Assembly (NCBI RefSeq): GCF_042685085.1
Contig: NZ_JBHUMM010000010.1
Coordinates: 62,001-126,000 of the forward strand
DNA length: 64,000 bases
Direction of reading: 5' to 3'
Source: Marinicrinis sediminis
GTDB taxonomy: Bacteria; Bacillota; Bacilli; Paenibacillales; KCTC-33676
Below, piece by piece: positions 42,373-50,715 of this stretch. Within the stretch, counting starts at the first letter, position 1, and every line of letters begins with the position of its first letter. Both the position numbers and the translations under genes were made by a program. The notes under the pieces were generated by a model. That model saw nothing but the letters and a program-made list of their open reading frames with translations. It did no database searches and was not told the origin of the DNA.

Positions 42373-43545
42373 TCAGGGAGAAGCTGGAGAAGACAGGAGT
42401 GTACGAAAGAGCTGTTCGTAGTTGCGTACCATCCGTTCTGCGGTAAAGTATACTTTTTGAGTTTGCAGCTTTTCCAGTTCGACCTGAATCATACTGGCCT
42501 CATCTCTTTGAAACTGACATATAGCGTCGCGCATTTCTCCTGGCTGGTATGGATCGAACTGATATTTATAATCTCCGACAATCTCCTGAATCCCACCGCC
42601 GTTAGAAGAAATCAGGGTAATGCCTTCATCGATGGCTTCTAATATGACATAGCCGAACGGTTCATACAGAGAAGGCACGATCAAGGCATCCAGCGACTGC
42701 AAGAAAGCGTCCCTTCTGGTTCCGCTACACCACCCCATGAACCGGACCTGCGATTGCAGGTTCGCCGCTTCGATATATTGCAACACCGCAGACAAATGTT
42801 CCGGGTCTTCTCCCCCGCAGGCGATGTGCAGCTCGAAGTTTAATCCTTTTAGCTCCTTGAGCGCTTCTAGTAATCCTTTTCGGTAGTCCAGGCGACCTAA
42901 AAATCCGAAAATAGTTCTTTCCTCTCTTACTTCTCTTAGTTCTCCTAATTGACTTGCCTCACTTAATTCTCTTGTTTCACTTGCATGGGTCGAGTGTGAG
43001 ATTTCTTTGAAATTCATCCCGTTATGGATCACGACCGCCTTGCTTTCCAGATCCGGATATATGGCGCACAGCTTTTGTTTTTCAGCATGAGAGACACATA
43101 CGAGTGAATCGGCTGCGTAACACAGGTTTTCAAACTTTGCTCTAAGCTCATCGTGTTCTCCGAATGGATTTTCTGGATAATAGGGCTCAGGAGTGGGTAT
43201 GGAATGAATGACATAAACGAGTTTGCGTCCTTGCAGAAAGGATGGTTCAGTCATGAACTGAAACTCATAGAAATGACATACCGCAATATCAAAAGATAGG
43301 TCCCCCGCCCTCCCGGATTCGGCATAGGAAAAGGCTACGATATCCTGCTGCCCCGGAAAAAGCGAAGACTCAATATCTGGATACTCCTCTTCGCGGTAAA
43401 TAAAGGCGAAACCAGTTGACTCGCTGCGATGAGGGAAATAATGATTCATAAAGGTGCCCATGCCGCCATAGAGATAATGACCGAATTCATTTGTAAAATG
43501 AAGGGCTTCATAGTGAGGTTTGAAAGCCAGTTTAAACATCCCCAT
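42373..43545 (-). CDS. Glycosyltransferase family 4 protein
   Basis: 390-aa GT-B enzyme. The C-terminal half has FGFLGRLDYRKGLLEALKEL, RFMGWCSGTRRDAFLQSLDALIVPSLYEPFGYVILEAIDEGI with the E-x7-E retaining motif, and SSNGGGIQEIVG. The N-terminal domain begins FTNEFGHYLYGGMGTFMNHY, as in starch/glycogen-synthase-like GT4s. A repeat-like insertion (TRELSEASQLGELREVREER) sits in the linker near residue 200. It overlaps the upstream 79-aa gene by 14 bp. Donor and acceptor are unknown. Confidence 0.88.
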   Translation of the reverse strand: MGMFKLAFKPHYEALHFTNEFGHYLYGGMGTFMNHYFPHRSESTGFAFIYREEEYPDIESSLFPGQQDIVAFSYAESGRAGDLSFDIAVCHFYEFQFMTEPSFLQGRKLVYVIHSIPTPEPYYPENPFGEHDELRAKFENLCYAADSLVCVSHAEKQKLCAIYPDLESKAVVIHNGMNFKEISHSTHASETRELSEASQLGELREVREERTIFGFLGRLDYRKGLLEALKELKGLNFELHIACGGEDPEHLSAVLQYIEAANLQSQVRFMGWCSGTRRDAFLQSLDALIVPSLYEPFGYVILEAIDEGITLISSNGGGIQEIVGDYKYQFDPYQPGEMRDAICQFQRDEASMIQVELEKLQTQKVYFTAERMVRNYEQLFRTLLSSPASP

Positions 43546-43771
43546 TCACTTCTCCTAACACAACATTATATTTATGTATAATATACTTTTCCTGCTTGGT
43601 TCGAGCCGACATCACCATCGCAGGCAATTTGCGCAAATCAGGTTCGGTGAACTTTCTGGAAAAATCAATGACAAAATAGTGCTTCTGTTCAGGGTGTAGC
43701 GTGACGGCATGAGGGAGAATAAGGATATGGTCCTGATATATCCATTCTTCCGTTAATGTGATTGGTTTCAA
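43532..43771 (-). CDS. Unknown small protein coupled to the glycosyltransferase
   Basis: 79-aa protein, not recognised. It has beta-rich segments (HILILPHAVTLHPEQKHYFVIDF) and a basic C-terminal part (SARTKQEKYIIHKYNVV). TTG 43771 with AGAAGGA upstream; its end overlaps the glycosyltransferase start by 14 bp, which strongly suggests co-expression and perhaps a shared complex. Confidence 0.65.
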   Translation of the reverse strand: MKPITLTEEWIYQDHILILPHAVTLHPEQKHYFVIDFSRKFTEPDLRKLPAMVMSARTKQEKYIIHKYNVVLGEVNGDV

Positions 43772-43885
43772 ATTGATTCCTTCTTTCTAGTATGTGTTAA
43801 AAAATAGCTATTCAAATGACTAATTATGTAATATTATAAGATATTAGAACCATATCAATCAATATACATAGGAGGAAAGCCACAT

Positions 43886-46828
43886 ATGATTCCTTACTCC
43901 GGCTCCGCATTTTCTCAGTTTGGCCGTAGTTCTCAAGGGAGCAGCAGACAGGGGGCTTGGGCAAGTACAACCAGTACGCCCGTCAATGGGATAACATCAA
44001 AATCTTATTTGCCCCACTTGCAAACGATACCATCTCGAAGTAGCTCCTCATCAGACAGACTGACGATTTCTAGTACGGCTCGATCGACCTACCAAACTCA
44101 GTCGTCCAGTTCTGCCACCCATACTTCGAAAAGTTCGTCCTCTTCCAGCAGTTCCGATTCGAATCAGAAGAAGTATCTGGAAAATCTCACGAAGACCGGA
44201 AACGAAGGACAGAAGAAATGGGCAGAAGCTGAACTCAGCAAAATGAATCAGAACCAATATCTGAACAATCTGATTCAAACCGGCAATGAAGGGCAAAAGA
44301 AATGGGCACAAAATCAGCTTGCTGCAAACGCACCGGTACATAGTGGTCAAAGTCAGTCCTCATCCAGTTCCTCTCCTGCGACCAAATCGAGCACGGTTTC
44401 CTCATTGTCGTCTACTTCAACGAATACCGCATCGTCGGCAGCAGTGTATGCTTCTACTTCTAAAGTCAGTCCATCTTCAAGCATGAGCTCGAATCAACAG
44501 GCTTATTTGCAAAATTTATTGAAAACCGGTAATGCGGGAGAGCAAAAATGGGCGGCTTCCCAACTAGTGTCAAACGCGAGTCAAACGGCCAGAAGTTCCT
44601 CCGGTACGGCTGCCTATACGCGCACCAGCTCTGGAACTCCGGCTTATTCTGCCTCTTATACAGCTTCTCGTACTGGATCAGCCTCACAAACTGCGTCAGT
44701 CGCTTCTGGCACAACTGGAAGTTCCTCCAGTACGGCAAATGCGAACCAGCAAGCCTATTTGCAGAGTTTGCTTCAAACGGGGAATGAGGGCCAGCAAAAA
44801 TGGGCTCAGGCAGAACTGAACAAAATGAATACAAATGTACATGCTTCGGCGACGATCAGTGCCAATCAAAAAGCGTATTTACAGAACATGCTGAATACGG
44901 GGAACGAAGGTCAGCAGAAGTGGGCTGCCGATCAACTGGGCCGAGCATACAGTACAAGCTACACGCCAAGCCATACGCCAAGCCAATCCTCCACTTCCTC
45001 GTCCCCTGCTGCCTCAGGCAGTCATAATGTCCAGCCTGCTCCACCGAGCGTGGTAAAGGGAACGTCCAACCAGAATATGGACTTGGAAAATGAGAAGACT
45101 TATTTGAATAACATGTTGTCCACCGGTAATGCTGGAGAGAAAGCGTGGGCCAGAAACAGACTGGACAAAATCAATCAGCAAGCCTATCTTCAAGATATGT
45201 TGAGGAATGGCAGCAGTGGTCAGCGAAGCTGGGCGAAGATTGAGCTGGAAGAATTAACGAAGGAAGAGGAGCTCCAGAATCAGAAAGCATACCTAAGCGA
45301 TACGGCTCAAACCGGGAATGCAGGACAGAAAAAGTGGGCGCAATCCGAGCTGGATAAAATCAATCAACTAGCATATTTACAGGATATGGCGAAAAACGGC
45401 AGCAGCGGACAGAAGAAATGGGCTCAAAATGAGCTGGATGAAATAAATGAGAAAGAAAAGCGCTTAAACCAGATCGAATACTTGAATGGACTGAATCAAA
45501 CCGGCAATGCCGGACAACAAAAATGGGCGCAATCCGAGCTGGATAAATTGAAGAGAGAAAATCAAATGGAATACTTGCAGGATATGATCGAAAACGGGAC
45601 TTCCGGTCAGAGAAAATGGGCGCAATCCCAACTGGATGAAATGAATGGAAAACAGAGCCATACTACGGCTTCAACACAGCAACATGCTACTCCAACTCAT
45701 TCTTATTCCAGTCGTACTCCTTCTTCTCATGCCAGTGGTACAGCAGGAAATGGCAGTTATTCCGGTATGGAGGAGCTTCGCCGACTTGGAATCATTTCCG
45801 ATATGTCCATTCCAGCCTCATCAAAAGGTTCCACTTCCAGTATCAAGCTCACCAGTCATTATGACGAAACGTCGAACGGGAGCCATGTATTCGTAACCGA
45901 TGAAGGCAAGCGACTTACTGTGAATGAAACCAATTTGGAAAAATTGCTGAACGAATACAAGCTGTCCCCAGGCGGATACTCCCTGTCTAAAGGGGATGTG
46001 TTCCATCAAAGCCACCTTCATAGCGGTAAGGTAGTCGATTTTCTGGCCTATGCGGCTTCCAAAGGATATGACCCTCGTACCTTCCAGCAAGTGGGACAGC
46101 AGGCTCAGCAAAGTACCCAGTCCTATCTGGAGCAGAAGCAATACGAAGCAGGAATTTATGAAGGATACTATGCCAGCCCAGGACGAAAAGTATTAGGAGA
46201 ACTGGCAAGTATTACACTGGATTTTGCGCCTGTTGTAGGAAGTGTGAAGGGCATTGTCGAATTGGTAAGAGGCAAAAACATTTTCACAGGTGAAGAACTA
46301 AGCAACCTGGAAAAAGCCCTCAATGCCGTATCGATTCTCGCCGGAAGCGGATTTATTGACAATGTGGCCGTAGGCACCTACAAGGTAGGCCAGAAGACAA
46401 TCCCCATCACCGCTGAAGTGAAAGCAGAGTTAAACAAGTACTATGACAAGTTTTTCGTGAAGTCGGGTAAGGCGGCTGAGGGAGCGGGTTATACTGGTAA
46501 GGCTTTTAGTGGAACGCGAAACCCAGAATTAGACTTTACAAGAGCTAATGGTAAAAGTACTTTGCAAAAACATTTTAACGACCATAAAGATGACTTTGGT
46601 TATACGACCGAAACCGAATATCTAAATGGTGCAAAAAACTTTCTTGAGAAGTCTCCCACTTCAACAACACAATCTTTTGTTTCAGATGGAGGTACCTATT
46701 TTAGATATGATACAGCTACTAATGAATTTGGGATAATAAACCAATATGGTGGTATATCAACTTATTATAAACCAACAGACGGACTAAAATATTGGCAGGA
46801 ACAAATTAGTTTATATGCTCCTAAGTGA
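43886..46828 (+). CDS. Repeat-containing polymorphic toxin with PT-TG pre-toxin domain
   Basis: 980-aa protein. Ser/Thr-rich N-terminus without a signal peptide or LXG motif. Residues about 95-590 hold eleven copies of a 25-29-residue repeat with pattern YLxxLxxTGNxGQxKWAxxxLxxxN, separated by Ser/Thr linkers and closer together towards the end. About residues 770-805 (LDFAPVVGSVKGIVELVRGKNIFTGEELS) form a PT-TG pre-toxin domain. The last 110 residues (LQKHFNDHKDDFGYTTETEYLNGAKNFL ... FGIINQYGGISTYYKP) resemble BECR-fold RNase toxin tips. This tip and the next gene are clearly more AT-rich than the rest. The adjoining CPCC gene is the likely immunity gene. Export route and target are unknown. 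Confidence 0.8.
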   Translation: MIPYSGSAFSQFGRSSQGSSRQGAWASTTSTPVNGITSKSYLPHLQTIPSRSSSSSDRLTISSTARSTYQTQSSSSATHTSKSSSSSSSSDSNQKKYLENLTKTGNEGQKKWAEAELSKMNQNQYLNNLIQTGNEGQKKWAQNQLAANAPVHSGQSQSSSSSSPATKSSTVSSLSSTSTNTASSAAVYASTSKVSPSSSMSSNQQAYLQNLLKTGNAGEQKWAASQLVSNASQTARSSSGTAAYTRTSSGTPAYSASYTASRTGSASQTASVASGTTGSSSSTANANQQAYLQSLLQTGNEGQQKWAQAELNKMNTNVHASATISANQKAYLQNMLNTGNEGQQKWAADQLGRAYSTSYTPSHTPSQSSTSSSPAASGSHNVQPAPPSVVKGTSNQNMDLENEKTYLNNMLSTGNAGEKAWARNRLDKINQQAYLQDMLRNGSSGQRSWAKIELEELTKEEELQNQKAYLSDTAQTGNAGQKKWAQSELDKINQLAYLQDMAKNGSSGQKKWAQNELDEINEKEKRLNQIEYLNGLNQTGNAGQQKWAQSELDKLKRENQMEYLQDMIENGTSGQRKWAQSQLDEMNGKQSHTTASTQQHATPTHSYSSRTPSSHASGTAGNGSYSGMEELRRLGIISDMSIPASSKGSTSSIKLTSHYDETSNGSHVFVTDEGKRLTVNETNLEKLLNEYKLSPGGYSLSKGDVFHQSHLHSGKVVDFLAYAASKGYDPRTFQQVGQQAQQSTQSYLEQKQYEAGIYEGYYASPGRKVLGELASITLDFAPVVGSVKGIVELVRGKNIFTGEELSNLEKALNAVSILAGSGFIDNVAVGTYKVGQKTIPITAEVKAELNKYYDKFFVKSGKAAEGAGYTGKAFSGTRNPELDFTRANGKSTLQKHFNDHKDDFGYTTETEYLNGAKNFLEKSPTSTTQSFVSDGGTYFRYDTATNEFGIINQYGGISTYYKPTDGLKYWQEQISLYAPK

Positions 46829-46844
46829 GAAGGGAAGTCAAAAT

Positions 46845-47105
46845 ATGAAAAGAATTCAATGTCCTTGTTGCAACAATTTCACAATAGAAAGTGAAGATGA
46901 GATTGTTGTAGATATTTGTGATGTATGTTTTTGGCAGTTTGATGTTGTGGCTCATGCAAAGCCTGATAAAATCATAGGAGCAAACCACATTTCATTAAAT
47001 CAAGCAATTGAGAATTACAAGCAATTTGGTGTTTGCAAGCCTCAGTACAAAGATATGGTCAGAAAGCCGTTAGAAGAAGAACTACCAAAGAATAACTTAG
47101 AATAG
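46845..47105 (+). CDS. CPCC-type cysteine-rich immunity protein candidate
   Basis: 86-aa protein with the CPCC domain: CPCCNNFTIESEDE followed by VDICDVCFWQFDVV and HISLNQAIENYKQFG, matching the 'CPCC...ICpVCFWEdD...vSLxxAxxNyxxfG' family often found next to polymorphic toxins. ATG 46845 has AGAAGGGAAG, 16 bases after the toxin stop. AT-rich like the toxin tip. It presumably blocks the toxin domain. Confidence 0.78.
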   Translation: MKRIQCPCCNNFTIESEDEIVVDICDVCFWQFDVVAHAKPDKIIGANHISLNQAIENYKQFGVCKPQYKDMVRKPLEEELPKNNLE

Positions 47106-47115
47106 AGATTGATAT

Positions 47116-47148
47116 AAACCTTGAGCGGCTTCATGCCTTTCAAGGTTT
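47116..47148 (+). terminator. Terminator of the toxin-immunity operon
   Basis: AAACCTTGA / TCAAGGTTT perfect nine-base-pair stem with 15-base loop followed by ATTTCTT. T run is weak. Confidence 0.65.
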
Positions 47149-47265
47149 ATTTCTTAGTGGGGGCTACCAAGTGTCGGATGACCCCATCATTCAACCAATA
47201 AGTAGGCGTCAAAAAGTCCCCACCTATTCAATAAGCGAGGATCTCTGTGTTATGCTAAGTTTGTT

Positions 47266-47827
47266 TCATACGACAGTGGTCTGGAATCCCTTTGGACCAA
47301 GGCAGAAAGCTTCTGGATCGTTTAGATCTGTTAGTTGCGGCAACGATTCAAACAAATACGCTAGGTAAGGCATAGGATTCAAGCCATTTTCTTTCGCTGT
47401 CTCGATGATACTATTGATCATTGCGCTGGCGTGGGCATTCCGTGGTGTATTGCTGAAGAGAAAATTTTTTCTCAATAACAAAGGGCTTTATCGATCTTTC
47501 GCACCGGTTATTGTCCAGCTCCAATCTGCCGTCTTGCAGGAAGGCTTCTGGCTTTTCTTGTTGGTTCAAGCAGTAGATCATGGCTTTACCGAGTAATTTT
47601 TCGGGCAATACTTTGGGGCGTTGCTTACGAATCCGTGCGAAAAAGTCATCGACCACAGGGCGACTTTCCTCTGTACGTATACGCAAACGTTCTTCGCTTG
47701 GCATATCTTCGATGCCTCACTCAATCGAAAATAACCGGTTGCAATACTCCAGCTTTTCATTCTCATAGAGCTGTACCAGTTGCTTTTTGAATTCGGTTGT
47801 AAATGTGCGTCGTTGTTTTTTTGACAT
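47266..47827 (-). pseudogene. Decayed transposase mosaic: IS3 OrfA start joined to IS66 transposase remnant
   Basis: From 47827 the minus strand begins MSKKQRRTFTTEFKKQLVQLYENEK, the N-terminus of IS3-family OrfA with its own ribosome site (AAGGAG). It then passes directly into IS66 transposase sequence (EYCNRLFSIE, a TGA stop, then MPSEERLRIRTEESRPV). IS66 continues with EKLLGKAMIYCLNQQEKPEAFLQDGRLELDNNRCERSIKPFV, then a frameshift near 47460 leads into NFLFSNTPRNAHASAMINSIIETAKENGL. Stops and a frameshift make it non-functional. No intact terminal repeats were identified, and 47149-47265 and 47828-47985 show nothing else recognisable. Confidence 0.85.
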
Positions 47828-47985
47828 TGTAGAGAACCGCTCCTTAGCATGATAGATCTATTCTACAAGCCCTTATTTTTTCTGTTCAACTTAGTGTATC
47901 CGATCTAAAAGCTTGTCAGCGAATTGAGAGAGAACCTGAAATAATAAGAATTGGTTTGTATAACTGGAAGGACAGGAGAATCGCC

Positions 47986-48486
47986 ATGAAAAAGGTCGGG
48001 ATTTTATTTCAGTTTGTGTTGTTGATGGTACTGCTTCCATCTTGTTCGAATCATGATCCTTCCAGTCAAGAAAAACAGTCGAAAGCTAAATTAACGAATA
48101 TCCACATCCTTTACTATCATCCTCAATCAATCAAACCACAGCCAGAACTCATTGACGTTGAATATGAATCAAGTCAATTACTAACCACGCTCATGGAGGT
48201 TGAGGAAGCTGGGTCTGAGCCTCAGTCGGTTATTCTGCCTGCATGGAATCAAATCAAGCGTATTTACATTCTGGACTATGTATATGAGAGTGACTCGATT
48301 ACTTCTGAGTCTGATCATGAAATGTTGCTATGGGATAATGATGGCAATTACTATATAAAACCATTTGTCATGACAAGTGACTATCTGTATGACACCTATA
48401 ATGAAAAGACAAAAGAAGAGATTCTGCACAGAGTAGGTTCAGATAACTGGAAATCGATTAAACCGTTGACGATCTTCACAAACTAG
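47986..48486 (+). CDS. Lipoprotein of unknown function
   Basis: 166-aa predicted lipoprotein: signal segment VGILFQFVLLMVLLPSC with Cys20 as lipid anchor. The mature part is acidic and beta-rich (IHILYYHPQSIKPQPELIDVEYES, DHEMLLWDNDGNYYIKPFV). No domain recognised. ATG 47986 follows AGGAGAA. It lies next to the insertion-sequence remnant, so may be accessory DNA. A perfect terminator follows. Confidence 0.75.
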   Translation: MKKVGILFQFVLLMVLLPSCSNHDPSSQEKQSKAKLTNIHILYYHPQSIKPQPELIDVEYESSQLLTTLMEVEEAGSEPQSVILPAWNQIKRIYILDYVYESDSITSESDHEMLLWDNDGNYYIKPFVMTSDYLYDTYNEKTKEEILHRVGSDNWKSIKPLTIFTN

Positions 48487-48540
48487 GTGGAGATGAGTAC
48501 CTCCTCTATAAATCATGTGCATGAAGAATTATAGAGAAAA

Positions 48541-48580
48541 ATAGCCCGAACAGTTTGTTATTCCACACTGTTCGGGCTAT
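48541..48580 (+). terminator. Terminator of the lipoprotein gene
   Basis: ATAGCCCGAACAGT and ACTGTTCGGGCTAT form a perfect 14-bp stem with a 12-base loop, followed by TTTGTC. The 48581-48678 stretch up to the convergent gene shows nothing. Confidence 0.85.
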
Positions 48581-48678
48581 TTGTCATAAAAAGCAGCTTC
48601 GAGCACGGACTAAACTCTTCGTAGGCCATCACCGGATCACAACTCCGAAGAGTGTGTCAATCATCCCACAGTCAATTC

Positions 48679-50322
48679 TTATCTGTAAGACTCCCAATCC
48701 ATATAGATGCTGGACTGATGTTCATTGATGGTAGGGAGCCAGCTTTCCCATTCGCGGATTGTCTTTGCCAAATCCTCGCCAAAAGCCTTGGCATATTTGT
48801 TTTGGATCGTTTCCAGAGAATCTTTTTCCGATAGGGAAAGCAAAAACGTGCCAAACTTGTCTTTTTCCTCAAGGATGTTCACATGATAATAAATGAACGA
48901 TGTGAGCAAATAAAAGTTGATTTTGGAATGATCGGACTGGGCCAGCATGTCCATGAGTCCGGAAGTACCATTGCTGACCTGGAGGAAATCTCGGGCAGAT
49001 AAGTTTCGATTGTAATGTTTGTCCGCCAAATTTCCTTTCAGTTCGTACGCATATCCCATGGCTATTTCAAAGGCGTGATGATCCAACGGAAACAAGATAC
49101 GAATGAGAAAGGCGGTATCCAAATTATTATTTTGGTTAAATAATTCTTTCGTGTTTTCAATATAGAGCGAATAGCCCCCTTCCTGATAGATGCTTCCTTC
49201 CTCATCATGCGTATACTCAGCCGCATAAATGCGTATTTTCCCAGCTGTGACAGGCAAGTAATCAATCAGACCGGTAGCGCCTCTGTAGAAGATTTCCAGA
49301 TGTTCGGTGTAATCCATATCTTCTACCGTAAAGTAGTCAAAATGTTTACTGGAGAAATACTTCATGTCTGAATGCAATTTATTGGTTTTGGCATCCGGTT
49401 CAATAATGGCATCGTAATTGATACCGTTCATATTCGGATTGAATGGGTCATAATGATAGGATCCGTCTGCTATGAACTTGTATGTAGTGGTATGGGCGAG
49501 AGGGACGGTTACGGTAAATTCATTCCCATTTTTCTTCATCGGAGTCTCGGTTTCGGACCAGCCGTTGAAGGAACCGCTCAGATATACGTTCTTCGCCTGA
49601 CTGCTATAGAAATAGAAGGTAACATCGGTAAATTCAATGCCAAGCAACTGGATGAATGCTTCATGGTTCGTCTGGGTTACTTGTTCTTGAGTAAAGGCAC
49701 CCAACTCAACGAGATGCTCCAGCAATGTCTTGTTATCCTTCTTCAAATGAGTGGTTAATGCCTCATAGGTAAGGGTTGCAATGGACGCTCTTAGAAATGG
49801 CGAATTGGCCAGTTGAGAAGAGGTGGAGGCAGACAAGAGACCGATTTCCTCTGCTTTCTCAAATGCTTCTGTATAGAGGAAGTCGCCCCGACTGTCATCG
49901 TAGCCCAGCACTCGCAATATAAATGTGACATATTGAAGGGCATTCATTTTGCCGCTGCCAAAGGTGGTCGCACTCATACCGCTGGTCAGGTCATGGTGAT
50001 AGAGATAACCGACATAAGGGCTCGCCCACACCGGAACATCCTGGAACGGATGAGTGTATTTTTTGTTTTGTGCTTCTGTTTCTTTGCCCAGCAAGCGGAC
50101 AAGCATCACTGCGCCTTCAAGACGGGTGGAGGCTCTGTCCAGCTCAAATCCGTATGGACTTCCGGTAAAGATGCCTAGTGTGTTTAGCAGTTCTGCTTTT
50201 TGTGCCGCTGTGCTGGAGTCCTTGGCAGCATGAGCCGTGGATGTGGAGGATGAGAATGTGGTGAGGATAGTCACCATAACGGCGATGGTGAGAGCAAGGC
50301 TCATCCAGTGTGTTTTTTTCAT
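48679..50322 (-). CDS. Secreted SLH-domain protein with CBM48-like domain
   Basis: 547-aa exported protein. A signal peptide (HWMSLALTIAVMVTILTTF...AHA) is followed by about two S-layer-homology repeats (LGIFTGSPYGFELDRASTRLEGAVMLVRLLG; FQDVPVWASPYVGYLYHHDLTSG), a CBM48/glycogen-binding-like domain near residues 235-305 (VYLSGSFNGWSETETPM, YKFIADGSYHYDPFNPN), and a C-terminal domain of about 220 residues not recognised. ATG 50322 is chosen, eight bases after AGGAG. SLH domains anchor proteins to pyruvylated wall polymers. The combination suggests a wall-bound, alpha-glucan-related protein; the C-terminal domain might be a peptidase-like fold, but no HExxH motif is seen. Confidence 0.82.
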   Translation of the reverse strand: MKKTHWMSLALTIAVMVTILTTFSSSTSTAHAAKDSSTAAQKAELLNTLGIFTGSPYGFELDRASTRLEGAVMLVRLLGKETEAQNKKYTHPFQDVPVWASPYVGYLYHHDLTSGMSATTFGSGKMNALQYVTFILRVLGYDDSRGDFLYTEAFEKAEEIGLLSASTSSQLANSPFLRASIATLTYEALTTHLKKDNKTLLEHLVELGAFTQEQVTQTNHEAFIQLLGIEFTDVTFYFYSSQAKNVYLSGSFNGWSETETPMKKNGNEFTVTVPLAHTTTYKFIADGSYHYDPFNPNMNGINYDAIIEPDAKTNKLHSDMKYFSSKHFDYFTVEDMDYTEHLEIFYRGATGLIDYLPVTAGKIRIYAAEYTHDEEGSIYQEGGYSLYIENTKELFNQNNNLDTAFLIRILFPLDHHAFEIAMGYAYELKGNLADKHYNRNLSARDFLQVSNGTSGLMDMLAQSDHSKINFYLLTSFIYYHVNILEEKDKFGTFLLSLSEKDSLETIQNKYAKAFGEDLAKTIREWESWLPTINEHQSSIYMDWESYR

Positions 50323-50437
50323 GTCGGACACTCCTTGAAATATTAGTAGGTTCTCTACTATTTTACATGTTGCAAGATATTAGTAAATACATATTTTTAT
50401 TACCTATAACCCCAAGCTCCTAGTTTGCAAAGACGAC

Positions 50438-50500
50438 TTGACAGTATACCGACCGGTATGGTTATATACTTGCAACAAGGAAGTATACTGATCGGTATAC
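50438..50500 (+). promoter_or_regulatory. Promoter with two TetR-type operators
   Basis: TTGACA at 50438-50443 is followed by two related palindromes: ATACCGACCGGTAT (50446-50459) within the promoter spacer and GTATACTGATCGGTATAC (50483-50500) downstream of the TATA-like sequence near 50463. Their position before the truncated transporter and tetR suggests autorepression of the two-gene operon. Confidence 0.75.
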
Positions 50501-50532
50501 TCTATCGCATCAAATAAGGAGGATGAATCATC

Positions 50533-50631
50533 ATGACAAGCAACCAGAAACAGCTCCTTGCTGCCATCGGGTTTGTGATCTTGTGGAGCTCAGGTTTTAT
50601 TGGTGCCAGATGGGGGACGGATGAAAAGTGA
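50533..50631 (+). pseudogene. Truncated DMT/EamA transporter, 32 codons left
   Basis: AGGAGGATGAATCATC precedes ATG 50533, and the peptide MTSNQKQLLAAIGFVILWSS... GFIGARWGT is the first helix of a drug/metabolite transporter (about 300 aa normally). The sequence leaves homology after GARWGT and stops at TGA 50629-50631. The remaining 50632-50715 has no transporter sequence, so nearly the whole gene has been deleted. Promoter, operators and regulator remain. Confidence 0.75.
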
Positions 50632-50715
50632 ACCTGACAGGAGATCGGGTCATGATGTAGAGCGGAAATCAGTTTGCTAGCATAGCCTCGTGCCGATCAG
50701 AAAGGGGAGATAGAA

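Noticed and set aside
50533..50631. Calling the 32-codon transporter fragment a functional small membrane protein
   Set aside because: It matches only the first helix of a much longer family; a deletion remnant is simpler.
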